Source: DASRCB01 sp035653295 (GTDB lineage Bacteria > Acidobacteriota > Terriglobia > Bryobacterales > Bryobacteraceae). From it: a stretch of 36,970 nt of DNA. Location: assembly GCA_035653295.1 (NCBI GenBank), contig DASRCB010000298.1, positions 1-36,970 of the forward strand, written 5' to 3'. Of the stretch, positions 9,004 through 19,925 are shown in pieces. The position numbers and the translations under genes were made by a program. Position 1 is the first letter of the stretch. Each line of letters starts with the position of its first letter. The notes under the pieces were generated by a model. It did not search any database, was not told the origin of the DNA, and saw only the letters and a program-made list of their open reading frames with translations.

Positions 9004-10191
9004 ATGTCGCCCGCCGTTCAGGACGAGTTCTATCGCATCGGCAAACTGCCGCCCTATGTCTTCGCCGTTATCAACGAAATGCGGGCAAAGGCGCGGGCCG
9101 CAGGGCTGGATGTGGTGGACCTCGGGATGGGGAATCCCGACGGCGCGACGCCCAGGGCTGTCGTCGATAAACTGCTGGAAGCCGCGCAGAACCCGCGCAA
9201 TCATCGCTACTCCATGTCGCGCGGCATTCCGAAGCTCCGCCAGGAGATCGTCCGCCGCTACAAAAAGAACTACGGCGTGGATCTCGACCCAGAGTCGGAG
9301 GCCATCGTAACGATCGGCGCCAAGGATGCACTCGCCCACCTGCTGTTCGCCGTCATCGGGCCCGATGACGTGGTGGCCTCACCCAATCCGGCCTACCCCA
9401 TTCACCAGTACGGCGTGATCATGGCCGAAGGGCACGCCTGCACACTGCCTATGCCCGATCCGGCCTGCTTCCTCCAGTCGCTCGAGAACCTGTACCGCGG
9501 GCCGCGCAAGCCCAAAATGATCCTGGTCTCGTTCCCACACAATCCGACCACCACCTGCGTGGATCTGGACTTTTTCCGCGAACTGGTGGCCATGGCGTCG
9601 AAACACGGGACCATCATCGTCCACGATTTCGCCTACGCCGATATCTGCTTCGACGGCTACCGCGCGCCCAGCCTGCTGCAGGTGGAAGGAGCGAAGGAGA
9701 TCGGCGTGGAGATCTACTCGCTATCGAAGAGCTTTAATATGGCCGGATGGCGCGTTGGCTTCTGCGTCGGTAATCGCCGGCTCATCGCCGCCCTGGCGCG
9801 CATCAAGAGCTACCTCGATTACGGCATCTTCCAGCCTATCCAGATCGCCGCGATCATCGCGCTGCGCGAATGCGAGGACGAGACGCGGCAGATCTGCGCC
9901 GCGTACCAGCGCCGGCGCGATGTGCTGATTAAAGGGCTGGACCGGGCGGGCTGGCATGTGGAGCCGCCTCGCGGGTCCATGTTCGTCTGGGCCCCCATCC
10001 CCGAGCAGTTCCGGGCCATGGGCTCGCTGGAGTTCGCCAAGCTGCTGATGGAGAAGGCGCTCGTGGCGGTTTCCCCCGGCATCGGCTTCGGCCCTCTGGG
10101 CGAAGGTCACGTGCGCTTTGGGCTGGTGGAGAACGAGCATCGCCTGCGCCAGGCCACGCGCTCCATCCAGAACTTCCTGAAACAGCAGTAA
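9004..10191 (+). CDS. alaC: AlaC-like PLP aminotransferase (class I/II)
   Basis: 395 residues, the usual length of fold-type I aspartate-aminotransferase-family enzymes. The PLP-binding lysine is K242 in SLSKSFNMAGWRVGF, with R250 in the conserved arginine position of that motif; N180 (FPHNPTTT) and D208 (VHDFAYAD) are the cofactor-contacting residues. The opening YRIGKLPPYVFAVINEM and the block LVSFPHNPTT resemble the glutamate-pyruvate transaminase AlaC/YfdZ group, which makes alanine from pyruvate. Substrate choice within this superfamily cannot be read with certainty, so methionine or LL-diaminopimelate aminotransferase activity remains possible. The gene stands alone; the next gene starts 50 bases downstream with its own promoter-like box. 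Confidence 0.85.
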   Translation: MSPAVQDEFYRIGKLPPYVFAVINEMRAKARAAGLDVVDLGMGNPDGATPRAVVDKLLEAAQNPRNHRYSMSRGIPKLRQEIVRRYKKNYGVDLDPESEAIVTIGAKDALAHLLFAVIGPDDVVASPNPAYPIHQYGVIMAEGHACTLPMPDPACFLQSLENLYRGPRKPKMILVSFPHNPTTTCVDLDFFRELVAMASKHGTIIVHDFAYADICFDGYRAPSLLQVEGAKEIGVEIYSLSKSFNMAGWRVGFCVGNRRLIAALARIKSYLDYGIFQPIQIAAIIALRECEDETRQICAAYQRRRDVLIKGLDRAGWHVEPPRGSMFVWAPIPEQFRAMGSLEFAKLLMEKALVAVSPGIGFGPLGEGHVRFGLVENEHRLRQATRSIQNFLKQQ

Positions 10192-10229
10192 AATCAGAGC
10201 GGGTCGATCCCGTTTCAGACGGGCGGAGG

Positions 10230-10235
10230 TATAGT
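10230..10235 (+). promoter_or_regulatory. -10-like box TATAGT, 6 nt before the GNAT ATG
   Basis: TATAGT ends 6 bases before the ATG at 10242, predicting a leaderless transcript. A GGAGG at 10225-10229 lies 12 bases before the ATG, too far for a normal ribosome-binding site and upstream of the predicted transcription start. Confidence 0.5.
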
Positions 10236-10241
10236 CGATCA

Positions 10242-11228
10242 ATGGCCGCGGTGTCGGACATGCCACGCGCGTATGAAGCGGCGTTTCTCCGCCTTGTCGA
10301 ACTGCACCGCATCCGGCCGGAACAGCTCGAGCCCGTACTGCAGGAGGAAATTGGCGCCTGGCGCGAGCGGCTGGACTGGGACTTCCGCAGCTCCGCGGCG
10401 CTGGTGCATCGTTTCCTCGACATGCATGCCCTGAACGGGTACTGTCTCGTGGCGGGCGATGAGGCTGTGGGATACGCCTACTACGTGGGCGAGGAGCGCA
10501 AGGGCCTCATCGGCGATCTTTATGTCATGCAGCACGCCGCGTCGCCGCAGAGCGAGTACATGCTGCTGGACGCGGTGCTGGGCACGCTGGCGCAGACACC
10601 CATGGTTCATCGCGTGGAATCGCAGCTGATGATGCTGCGGGCCACTTCGCCCGACTGGCTGCCGCGATCGCAGTACGCGCGGGCCTGGCTGCGGCAGTTC
10701 ATGACCATAGATGTATCGGAAGCGCCCGGGATGCCCATCGGCCGTCCGCGCACGCAGTTTTCCATCGAGCCGTGGAGCGAGCGCCGGCAGGACGAAGCTG
10801 CGGCCCTGATCGCCGACAGCTATCGCGGGCACGTGGACAGCGACATCAACGACCAGTACCGTTCCCCCGCCGGCGCGCGCCGGTTCCTGTCCAACATCGT
10901 CCAGTATCCGGGCTGCGGATCTTTCTTCCAGCCGGCCTCGTTCGTGGCCGCGGATGCGGCTACGCACAAGCTCTGCGGGATGTCCCTGGCCAGCCTGGTC
11001 GCGCCCGAGGTCGGCCACATAACCCAGATCTGCGTATCGCAGTCGCACCAGCGCCTGGGGATCGGTTACGAGTTGCTGCGTCACTCCCTCGTGTCGCTCG
11101 CCGCGTCACACTGCCGATCGGCCAGTCTGACAGTGACCTCGACGAATGTCGAGGCCATCGCGCTTTATGACCACATCGGCTTCCGAACCATGCGCGAGTT
11201 CTATGCCATGGTCTGGGAAGGCTTCTGA
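10242..11228 (+). CDS. GNAT-family N-acetyltransferase
   Basis: 328 residues, about twice a single GNAT domain. The C-terminal half (about 165-328) has the acetyl-CoA-binding motif A at QSHQRLGIGYELL and the typical ending NVEAIALYDHIGF. The N-terminal half (about 1-150) looks like a diverged second GNAT fold (AVGYAYYVGEERKGLIGDLYV) without a clear acetyl-CoA motif, as in tandem GNAT proteins where only one half is active. The substrate is unknown. The gene is single, with 114 bases before the M28 peptidase gene; that gap holds two small hairpins with 5-base arms (11262-11276 and 11302-11316) and no obvious promoter. Confidence 0.85.
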   Translation: MAAVSDMPRAYEAAFLRLVELHRIRPEQLEPVLQEEIGAWRERLDWDFRSSAALVHRFLDMHALNGYCLVAGDEAVGYAYYVGEERKGLIGDLYVMQHAASPQSEYMLLDAVLGTLAQTPMVHRVESQLMMLRATSPDWLPRSQYARAWLRQFMTIDVSEAPGMPIGRPRTQFSIEPWSERRQDEAAALIADSYRGHVDSDINDQYRSPAGARRFLSNIVQYPGCGSFFQPASFVAADAATHKLCGMSLASLVAPEVGHITQICVSQSHQRLGIGYELLRHSLVSLAASHCRSASLTVTSTNVEAIALYDHIGFRTMREFYAMVWEGF

Positions 11229-11342
11229 CGCCGGGCCAATCCCAACTTGTTGCGACCGCAGACTTGAGCTGCAAGTGAATGTTGCCCCGACCTTGCGTCG
11301 CCCTGGTGAGGCCAGGCTCGTTCACATGTAACAACCCGCGTC

Positions 11343-12833
11343 GTGCGTTCGCCTGTTGTGGTTATGCTGCGTTGCATAGTGCTTTTTAGCTGCACCTTGG
11401 CCTTCGCGCAGGCCCCGGAAACGCGGATCAACGCGGATATTAAAGCCATCGTCGATGGGATCTCGGAGGAACGCATTGCAGCCACCCTGAAAAAACTGGA
11501 GAGCTTTCAGACACGGTACGTGCTGTCGGCGCAGGATGACCCCTCCCACGGGATTGGGGCGGCGAAGCGGTGGATTCACGATCAGTTCGTCCGCTACAGC
11601 CCGCGGCTGGAGGTCAGCTACCAGCCCTTCCATATCAAAAAAGGGGCGCGGCAGGGGCTGGTCACGCGCGACGTTGATTTGGACAACGTCATTGCTGTGC
11701 TGCCGGGGACAATCCATAAAGACACGTACGTGCTGGTGACAGCGCACTACGACTCGATGGCGCTTGCCTATAAACCGGATCACACGGATGAAGCGCGTGT
11801 CGCGGAGGCGGTGAAGCACGGGATGCACGAGAGCGAGGCGCGCGAGCTGATCGGTTATCTCCCAACGGAGGAAGTCCCCGCGGTGCGCGATCCCGAAGCG
11901 ACAGCACAGCAGCCGTTCGCGCCGGGCGTTACCGATGACGGCAGCGGGGTGGCCGCGGTGCTCGAGCTGGCACGCGTGATGAGCTCCCACGCGTTCGATA
12001 AGACGGTGGTGTTCATTGCGTTCTCCGGCGAGGAGATCGGGCTCGAAGGCAGCAAAGTCTACGCCGCCGCGGCGAAAGAGAAGGGCATGAACATCGAAGC
12101 CGTGCTCAACAACGACATCATCGGAAGCGTCGTGGCCGGCAACGGGCGGACGAACAACGGTGTGCTGCGCGTCTTCGGCGCGGACCCCGACGATTCGCCT
12201 TCACGCTCCCTGCTGCGCTATACGCATCAGATCGCGGAGCGCTACGTGCCTTCCATGCAGGTGGAAATGGTCTTCCGGGGGGATCGCTTCCTGCGCGGCG
12301 GCGATCACATGCCCTTCGTGCAGCGCGGTTATGCAGCGGTGCGCTGCACCACGCCCAGCGAGAACTACAAAAACCAGCACACGCCCACGGACACGTTCGC
12401 CAACACGTCGGCCGCCTACACGACGCGAGTGGCGCAGATGAATGCCGCCGTGCTTTCCAGCCTGGCGCTTGCGCCCGCGCCGCCGGTTCTGAACTGGGAC
12501 TACCACTCCGGCCCGAACAAGGGTGGGCGCACGCCGCTGCTGACCCGCGGTAAGTCGGGCTATGATGCTGTCCTCCACTGGCACGCTAACAGCGAGCCGG
12601 ATCTGGCCGGCTACGCGGTGGTCGTGCGCTCGACGACAGCTCCGGTATGGCAGCGGGAGACGTGGGTGGGGAACGTCACCACCTACACGTTTCCCGATCT
12701 GTCCATCGATGACATCGTAATCGGCGTGAAGGCCGTGGACCACGACGGCAATCAGAGCCTGGTCTCGGCGTATCTCGAACCCGTGCTTCCGTCGCTGCTC
12801 AAGCCGTCCGACGCCGGAAAAAGTGAACAATGA
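11343..12833 (+). CDS. Secreted M28-family zinc aminopeptidase with C-terminal Fn3-like domain
   Basis: 496 residues from GTG at 11343, or 489 from ATG at 11364. Both give a signal peptide (RCIVLFSCTLAFAQA), so the start is unresolved. M28 metal ligands (longer numbering): H135 (TAHYDS), D198/D199 (PGVTDDGSG), E230-E231 (SGEEIGLEG, including the catalytic Glu), D258 (NNDIIG) and H346 (QHTPTDTF). A stretch of about 35 residues between the first two ligands (about 145-190) is longer than usual. After the catalytic domain, residues about 385-480 read as a fibronectin type III-like module. It likely acts in the periplasm or outside the cell on peptides. The last 35 bases overlap the converging small membrane protein gene. 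Confidence 0.9.
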   Translation: MRSPVVVMLRCIVLFSCTLAFAQAPETRINADIKAIVDGISEERIAATLKKLESFQTRYVLSAQDDPSHGIGAAKRWIHDQFVRYSPRLEVSYQPFHIKKGARQGLVTRDVDLDNVIAVLPGTIHKDTYVLVTAHYDSMALAYKPDHTDEARVAEAVKHGMHESEARELIGYLPTEEVPAVRDPEATAQQPFAPGVTDDGSGVAAVLELARVMSSHAFDKTVVFIAFSGEEIGLEGSKVYAAAAKEKGMNIEAVLNNDIIGSVVAGNGRTNNGVLRVFGADPDDSPSRSLLRYTHQIAERYVPSMQVEMVFRGDRFLRGGDHMPFVQRGYAAVRCTTPSENYKNQHTPTDTFANTSAAYTTRVAQMNAAVLSSLALAPAPPVLNWDYHSGPNKGGRTPLLTRGKSGYDAVLHWHANSEPDLAGYAVVVRSTTAPVWQRETWVGNVTTYTFPDLSIDDIVIGVKAVDHDGNQSLVSAYLEPVLPSLLKPSDAGKSEQ

Positions 12834-12966
12834 GCGAGATGACGGCGATGATGAGCAGCAGGTGAATCGCACCACCAGCCACATGGAACGCAGCCCAGGC
12901 CACAAGCCAGCCCACCAGCAGCACGAAAAACAGCACCAGAAAGATAAAATCCGCCAGCACCCGCAT
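12799..12966 (-). CDS. Lmo0937-family-like small membrane protein
   Basis: 55 residues: starts MRVLADFIFLVLFFVLLVGW, continues LVAWAAFHVAGGAIHLLLII and ends AVISLIVHFFRRRTA. Two hydrophobic segments are separated by an HVAGG turn, with a basic tail. This matches the pattern of the very short Lmo0937/DUF5670 membrane proteins, common in acidobacteria and often stress-associated; function is unknown. A proper ribosome-binding site, GGAGG, lies 8 bases before the ATG. The gene converges on the M28 peptidase gene and overlaps its last 35 bases. It is divergent from the NtrY-like kinase gene, with a shared 77-base upstream region. It is easy to miss because of its length. Confidence 0.85.
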   Translation of the reverse strand: MRVLADFIFLVLFFVLLVGWLVAWAAFHVAGGAIHLLLIIAVISLIVHFFRRRTA

Positions 12967-13043
12967 TTTACGGTCCTCCCGCTGTATGACTCTGACCGGT
13001 GGAGAGTTGTGTCAGGGGAGAGATAATTCATAACAGGCGCAAA

Positions 13044-15079
13044 ATGAAACGACGCCTCACAGCCGGTCTCGAACTGCTGCTGTTTCTGGTACTGCTCACG
13101 CTGGTAGTGTGGCAGGGGTCGTTTCTCACGCCACTGGCCCCTTCGAGCCTGGAACAGACCTTCGTCTTCTGGGGGCTGTCGACCATCGTTTTTCTGCTCA
13201 CAGTGATGCTCGGCTTCATGCTGTTCCGGACCGGCGTGAAGCTTTACATCGAGCGGCGCAAGAACCGCCTCGGTTCGCATATCCGAACCAAGTTCGTGCT
13301 GGGCGCACTGGCGCTTAGTATGCTGCCGGTCTTCTTTCTGGTCCTGTTCAGCGTGCAGGTGCTGAACCGCAATTTGGACAAGTGGTTCAGCCGTCCGGCC
13401 GAGGGCATTCGGGGGAATCTGCTCGATGTCGGCGCTGCACTGGACAAGGAGATGCACGAGCGGCTGGAAGCGGAGGCCAACTGGATGGCCTCGCTGCCCC
13501 GGCGGCCGGAGGTGTACAGCAACTTCTGCCGGACGCAGGGAGTGCTGCGGGCCGTCGTGGACCGCACCGGTATCGGTCCGGAGACGGTCTGCGGCCCGGA
13601 GCGGGTGCCCTCCGGGGAGGACATCCGCACGGCTACGATCCCCGTGGCCGGGGGCGCGATCACACTCTCCGAGCGCCTGCCGCTGGATCTGGCGAAGCAT
13701 CAGGTGGACACCGCGCGTTACATCGCTCAGTACGACCGGCTGGCCCGGGAAAAACGCAGCGCGTGGCGGTTCTATATCCTGCTTCTGCTGCTGATCACGT
13801 TGTTCATCCTTTTCTTCGCCACCTGGGTGGCGCTGTTTCTGGCGCGCCAGATCAGCGAGCCGTTATCAGCGCTTTTGCGCGCCGTGGAGGAAGTTCGCGG
13901 GGGCAATCTCGCGTATCGCCTGGAGGTGGGGGCGATTGACGAGCTTGCGGCGGTGGTCAAGGCGTTCAATGACATGACCTACGCGCTCGACGCCAGCCGC
14001 CGCGAGTTGGAGGAGCGGCGCCGATTCACGGAAGCGATTCTCGAGAGCATTCCGACCGGCGTTATCTCGCTTGCCGCCGACGGGCACATCCTGCTCACGA
14101 ATCGCGCGCTGCGCGGCATCTTCTCCGACGAACAGGTGAACACCGCGTCCCGCGTTGAGGATCTTCTCAGCGCCGAGGACGCCGCCGAGGTTCGTTATCT
14201 GATGAAACGCGCGCGGCGCACCGGCGTGGCGGCGAGCCAGCTGGATCATCGGGCGGCCGGCGGCATCCTCCATCTGTCGGCTACGGTCGCGGCGCTGGAA
14301 GGCAGCCGCCGTTCGGGGTTCGTGCTCGTGCTGGAAGACACCAGCGATCTGCTGCGCGCCCAAAAGGCGGTTGCCTGGCAGGAAGTTGCGCGCCGTGTGG
14401 CGCACGAGATCAAGAACCCGCTGACTCCCATCGCGCTTTGCGCCGACCGCATCGGCCGGCAACTGAAGCGCAATGCGCCTCCCGAGGACACGCGGCGCGT
14501 GCTGGCGGAGTGCTCGGGCACGATCCTGCGCGAAGTAGAGACGGTGCGGACGCTGATCGACGAGTTCTCGCAATTCAGCCGGTTTCCGACCGCGAAGCCG
14601 GCGCCAACCGACCTCAATGAGGTGGTGGAGAACGCGCTCGCGGTCTGCGAAACGCGCCTTGATGGGACGCGCGTGGACAAGCGTCTGGCGGCCGAGCTGC
14701 CGCTGGTGAATGTCGATCCCGAGCAGTTCAAGCGGGTGGTGGTCAACCTGCTGGACAATGCCGCCGACGCCATGCAGGGCGGCGATATCCGCCGGCTGGA
14801 GATCGGCACCGCGGTGACGGAAGCCGATTCCGTGAGGCTCACCATTGCCGACACCGGCTGCGGGATTTCGGCGGAGGACAAGGAGAAGCTCTTCCTGCCA
14901 TATTTCTCGACCAAAGGCCGGGGGACAGGGCTGGGTCTGGCGATCGTGAATCGCATTATCACCGATCACGACGCGGCGATTCGCGTGGAAGACAATCATC
15001 CCCGCGGGGCGCGTTTCATCGTCGACATTCCATTGCCTGCGCGCATCGAGCACGAGGTCCGGCCGGTGGAATCGAAGGC

Positions 15080-15083
<4 letters not shown>
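13044..15083 (+). CDS. NtrY-like membrane sensor histidine kinase
   Basis: 679 residues from ATG at 13044; an in-frame GTG at 12999 would add 15 residues. Layout: three N-terminal membrane segments (about 8-25, 38-62, 83-105), an extracytoplasmic region, a fourth segment (about 238-265), HAMP (about 265-320), PAS (about 335-430), HisKA with H454 in VARRVAHEIKNPLTPIALCADR, and HATPase with NLLDNAADAMQ, DTGCGI and GRGTGLGLAI. The order and the AHEIKNPLTPI signature are those of the NtrY family, which senses nitrogen or redox state in other bacteria; the signal here is unknown. The stop overlaps the ATG of the regulator gene (ATGA), so the two are translationally coupled. Confidence 0.92.
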
Positions 15084-16441
<1,358 letters not shown>

Positions 16442-16708
16442 GGCGTGGGCACCCCGACTCCCGTCGCGGCAGCGGCGCTGGAGACCGCGATCAGCCCCCG
16501 CGGCCCGAGAGACACATTCGGCGCCGCGCGTGGCCGCGTAAGCCCCCCGGTCGCCCAAACGAGTCGCCGTCGACGAGAGGCGAAACGGGCTGCCTGCCCG
16601 ATCTCGCGGGCGTAAGGCCCGCTCCACAAGCCCAGCGTGGCCCCACCATAACAAGGATTTTGTGCTGTTTTTGTACCAACCGCCTGCGTTCTAAACTAAA
16701 ATTCCAGG
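16442..16708. repeat. GC-rich intergenic block with two adjacent hairpins; possible dispersed repeat
   Basis: A 267-base gap between the NtrX-like and BTAD regulator genes. A perfect hairpin, GCGGGC-GTAAG-GCCCGC, lies at 16606-16622, preceded about 15 bases upstream by a smaller CGGGC-TGCCT-GCCCG. Apart from the promoter box at its right end I see no gene: the minus-strand frames crossing it have low-complexity Arg/Gly/Pro composition. Its look (clustered GC hairpins, ending at a regulator promoter) suggests a REP-like or decayed repeat unit, but no second copy was found in this window. Confidence 0.35.
16697..16702 (+). promoter_or_regulatory. -10-like box TAAAAT, 6 nt before the BTAD regulator GTG
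   Basis: TAAAAT ends 6 bases before the GTG at 16709. A second box, TAAACT, lies at 16692-16697, with TTGTAC at 16671-16676 as a possible -35 element (15-base spacer to TAAACT). This predicts a leaderless GTG-initiated mRNA. Confidence 0.5.
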
Positions 16709-19700
16709 GTGGCGCGGATTCGCATCGAGTTGTTGGGTGGTCTGCGGGTCACCGTGGACGAGCAGCGGCTCACGTCCGTGAACACGAACCGGCTGAAGTC
16801 ACTGCTGGCGTTTCTGGTGCTGCACAGTGATGCGCCGCAGTCGCGCGAACGGCTGGCCTATCTGCTGTGGCCGGAGTCGAGTGAATCGCAGGCGCGCACC
16901 AACCTCAGGCAACTGCTTCATCACCTGCGCCGCGCGCTCCCGGTGGAGTACTCGCTTCTAAGCACGGATAACCAGAACGTGCAGTGGCGAGCTGGCAGCT
17001 GCACGACGGACGTGGCGGAGTTCGAGGCCGCGGCGGCCCGGGCCGAAGATGCGGAGCGAGCAGGGCATTTTGATACCGCCCGGGAAGCGCTCGAAGAGGC
17101 GGCCGGGTTGTATCAGGACGATCTGCTGCCGGAATTATATGACGAATGGCTGCAACCCCGGCGGGCGCAGTTGCGCGCGAGCTTCGCGGACGTGCTCAGC
17201 CGTCTGACCTCGCTGCTGGAAAGAGCGGGCGAATATGGCGCCGCCATCCGCCATGCGACGAGGCTGATCGCGGTCGATCCGCTTCGCGAGGGTTACTACC
17301 AAACTGTGATCTGGCTGCACACCCGCAATCACGACCGCTCGAGCGCGCTGCGTGTTTACCACGAGTGCATGCGAACCCTGCAGCGGGAGCTCGGCGTGAG
17401 TCCCGACAAGACAACGCAGGCGCTGTTCGCGCAGGCGCTGAAATCGGAAGAGGAGGCGGGCAGCCCGCCGGCGCCGCCGCCGTCGGCGGCGGAGCGGCCG
17501 ATGCCTCTGGTGGGCCGGAAAACGGAATGGGAACAGTTGCGGGACTGCTGGCATCGAGTGGGCGCCGGCGCGGCGCGTTTCGCTCTGATCGGCGGCGAAC
17601 CGGGAATTGGTAAGTCCCGGCTTGCGGAAGAGCTGTTCACGTTTTGCCACGGCGCCGGAGCCCGCACTCGCTGCTATCTCGCGCAGGGCCAGCTTGCGTA
17701 CGCACCCATTGCGGACTGGCTGCGGGCCGAGCCGCTCCGGCGCGCCCGCGCGAAGCTTTCCCGTGCACAACGCGCCGAGCTGGCGCGAGTCCTGCCGGAG
17801 ACTGTGGCCGAGAATCCGGAGGCCGGATCGCCGCAGCCGCTGACGGAGAGCTGGCAGCGGCTTCATTTCTATGAGGCTCTCAACGCGACGGTTCGAAGCG
17901 CGACAAAGCCGCTGCTGCTGTCGATCGATGATCTGCAGTGGTGCGATCAGGACTCATTCGAGTGGCTGCATTCGCTGTTTCGGTCGGACGCGGCTGAAGG
18001 CGTGCTGGTGCTTGGAACCGTACGGTCTGAGGAGACCGGGCGCGATCACCCGCTCACCCGCCTGGTTCGCGACCTGCGTGAATCGGGACAGATTTCGGAG
18101 ATGCTGCTCGCTCCACTGAACGCCGAAGAGACTGCCGCGCTGGCACTACAGCTGGGGAGTCCGGAGCAGGATCCGGAATTCCTCGAGCGCGTGTATGGCG
18201 CGACGAAAGGCAATCCGCTGTTCATCGTTGAGACCATGAGGGCCTCTCTTCACGATGAGGGTTCGAGCCCCGGACGGGTGCAGGCCGTCATTGCCGGTCG
18301 GCTGGCGCGATTGTCCGGCCCTGCTTACGAGCTGGCGGGTCTCGCCGCAGCGATTGGGCGGCCATTTTCGTTCGACCTGCTTGCCAAGGCCAGCGACTGG
18401 GATGAAGCCAGCCTGTCCCGCGCGTTGGAGGAACTGTGGGAGCGCCGCATCATCGAAGGACGGGGCGCGGAGTCATACGATTACACGCACGATCTCCTGC
18501 GCGAAACAGCGTACGCGGAACTGAACCCCGTCCGCCGGAGATCCCTGCATCGGCGCATCGCGCGGGCGCTGGAGGAACTCAACGCCGCGAACATCGGCGG
18601 CATCAGCGGATCGCTCGCCGCGCACTACGAAGCAGCGGGAATGCCGACTGAGGCGATCCGGTGTTACAGCGAGGCGGCTTCCGTCGCGAGCTACCGTTTT
18701 GCCGATGCCGAAGCAGCAGACCTGATCCGGCGCGCTTTGCGGCTCTGCCGTGAGTTCCCGGAAACGGCGGAGCGCGACGCGCAGGAGCTCGAACTTCTGG
18801 TGATGCTCGGTCCGGCCCTCGTGAGGACGCGCGGCTACAGCATGCCAGAAGTTGGTGAAACGTACGAGCGGGGTCTGCTGCTGGCGCGGCGTTCGGGGGA
18901 CCGAAAACACGTTTTCTCTCTGTTGAGCGGCGCGTGGCTGTTCCATATCGTGTGCGGCCATTTTTCGCAGGTGGAGATACTGGCGCGGGAGTGCGCCGAA
19001 CAGGCCAGAAACGAAGGCATTGCGGCGCTCACCACCGCGGCTGGTTTTCTGCTGGGGGCGAGCCTGTTTCATACAGGAAACCTCGAGCGCTCCAAAGAAT
19101 ACGTCGAGCAGGCTATGCCGGCATATGGCAGCGGGTCGCACCCCGCGCTGGCGTTGTTCGCCGGACCGAATGTCGAGGTGTTTTGCCGTTCGTATCTGTC
19201 GCATGTCTTTTGCATGATGGGAGATGCTCAACAGGCGGAGGCGAGAAGCCGCGAAGCCATCGCGCTGGCGAACGACCTGTCGCATCCTTTCAGCCTCGCC
19301 ATCGCGCTGGATTATGCGGCAATGCTGGACGCCTTTCGGCAGGACGGGCGGCAGGCGCTGACCCGCGCGAGGGAAGCCCTGGCAATCTGCCGCAAGCACG
19401 GTTTCGTGTATTACCTGGCGTGGGCGGAGATGCTGACGGGCTGGGCGATGGCCCTGGAAGGAGATGCCGCGGCCGGCGTGGCGCAACTCAGGCGAGGGCT
19501 CGAGTCCTTTCGAGCGAGCGGCGCAGAATTGCGCCTGCCCTTCTACTACGGCCTGCTTGCGGAAGCGCATGCTCTGGGCGGGCAACGGGGCGAAGCGCTG
19601 GCAAACGTAGCCAGCGCGTTTGCGTTCTCAAGCAAAAACGGCGAGTTGTGGTACGTACCGGAGTTGCACCGGCTGCATGGCGATGTGCTGCGCAGCGGGG

Positions 19701-19849
19701 GAGATGCGGCGGGAGCCGCGGCGAGCTACCGAAACGCCGTCGCCGTTGCCCGAACCACCGGCGCGCGTCTTTTTGAGCTTCGCGCCGCGGATCGTCTCCG
19801 TGACCTGGATATCACTCGCGAGCTTCGCTCGAACGCGGCCGAACGGTAG
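16709..19849 (+). CDS. BTAD-type transcriptional regulator with AAA ATPase and TPR domains
   Basis: 1046 residues, GTG start. N-terminal winged-helix DNA-binding domain (about 1-95: RIELLGGLRV, LLAFLVLHSDAPQSRERLAYLLWP). Bacterial transcriptional activator (BTAD) domain at about 98-245, ending RTLQRELGVSPD. AAA/STAND ATPase from about 267 (LVGRKTEWEQL) with Walker A GGEPGIGKSR at 295-304 and Walker B SIDDLQWCD around 405-413. The last 450 residues are helical TPR-like repeats. Family knowledge: these are ligand- or partner-gated activators related to SARP and LuxR-type large ATPase regulators. No target is proven. The FAD oxidoreductase gene 76 bases downstream on the same strand is the obvious candidate. 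Confidence 0.9.
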   Translation: MARIRIELLGGLRVTVDEQRLTSVNTNRLKSLLAFLVLHSDAPQSRERLAYLLWPESSESQARTNLRQLLHHLRRALPVEYSLLSTDNQNVQWRAGSCTTDVAEFEAAAARAEDAERAGHFDTAREALEEAAGLYQDDLLPELYDEWLQPRRAQLRASFADVLSRLTSLLERAGEYGAAIRHATRLIAVDPLREGYYQTVIWLHTRNHDRSSALRVYHECMRTLQRELGVSPDKTTQALFAQALKSEEEAGSPPAPPPSAAERPMPLVGRKTEWEQLRDCWHRVGAGAARFALIGGEPGIGKSRLAEELFTFCHGAGARTRCYLAQGQLAYAPIADWLRAEPLRRARAKLSRAQRAELARVLPETVAENPEAGSPQPLTESWQRLHFYEALNATVRSATKPLLLSIDDLQWCDQDSFEWLHSLFRSDAAEGVLVLGTVRSEETGRDHPLTRLVRDLRESGQISEMLLAPLNAEETAALALQLGSPEQDPEFLERVYGATKGNPLFIVETMRASLHDEGSSPGRVQAVIAGRLARLSGPAYELAGLAAAIGRPFSFDLLAKASDWDEASLSRALEELWERRIIEGRGAESYDYTHDLLRETAYAELNPVRRRSLHRRIARALEELNAANIGGISGSLAAHYEAAGMPTEAIRCYSEAASVASYRFADAEAADLIRRALRLCREFPETAERDAQELELLVMLGPALVRTRGYSMPEVGETYERGLLLARRSGDRKHVFSLLSGAWLFHIVCGHFSQVEILARECAEQARNEGIAALTTAAGFLLGASLFHTGNLERSKEYVEQAMPAYGSGSHPALALFAGPNVEVFCRSYLSHVFCMMGDAQQAEARSREAIALANDLSHPFSLAIALDYAAMLDAFRQDGRQALTRAREALAICRKHGFVYYLAWAEMLTGWAMALEGDAAAGVAQLRRGLESFRASGAELRLPFYYGLLAEAHALGGQRGEALANVASAFAFSSKNGELWYVPELHRLHGDVLRSGGDAAGAAASYRNAVAVARTTGARLFELRAADRLRDLDITRELRSNAAER

Positions 19850-19925
19850 CAGCGCCCGGCACAGAACGGTTTTCGAACGCCTCTCATGGCCAAATGGTCA
19901 CATCCGATCTCGGGAGGAGAATCGA

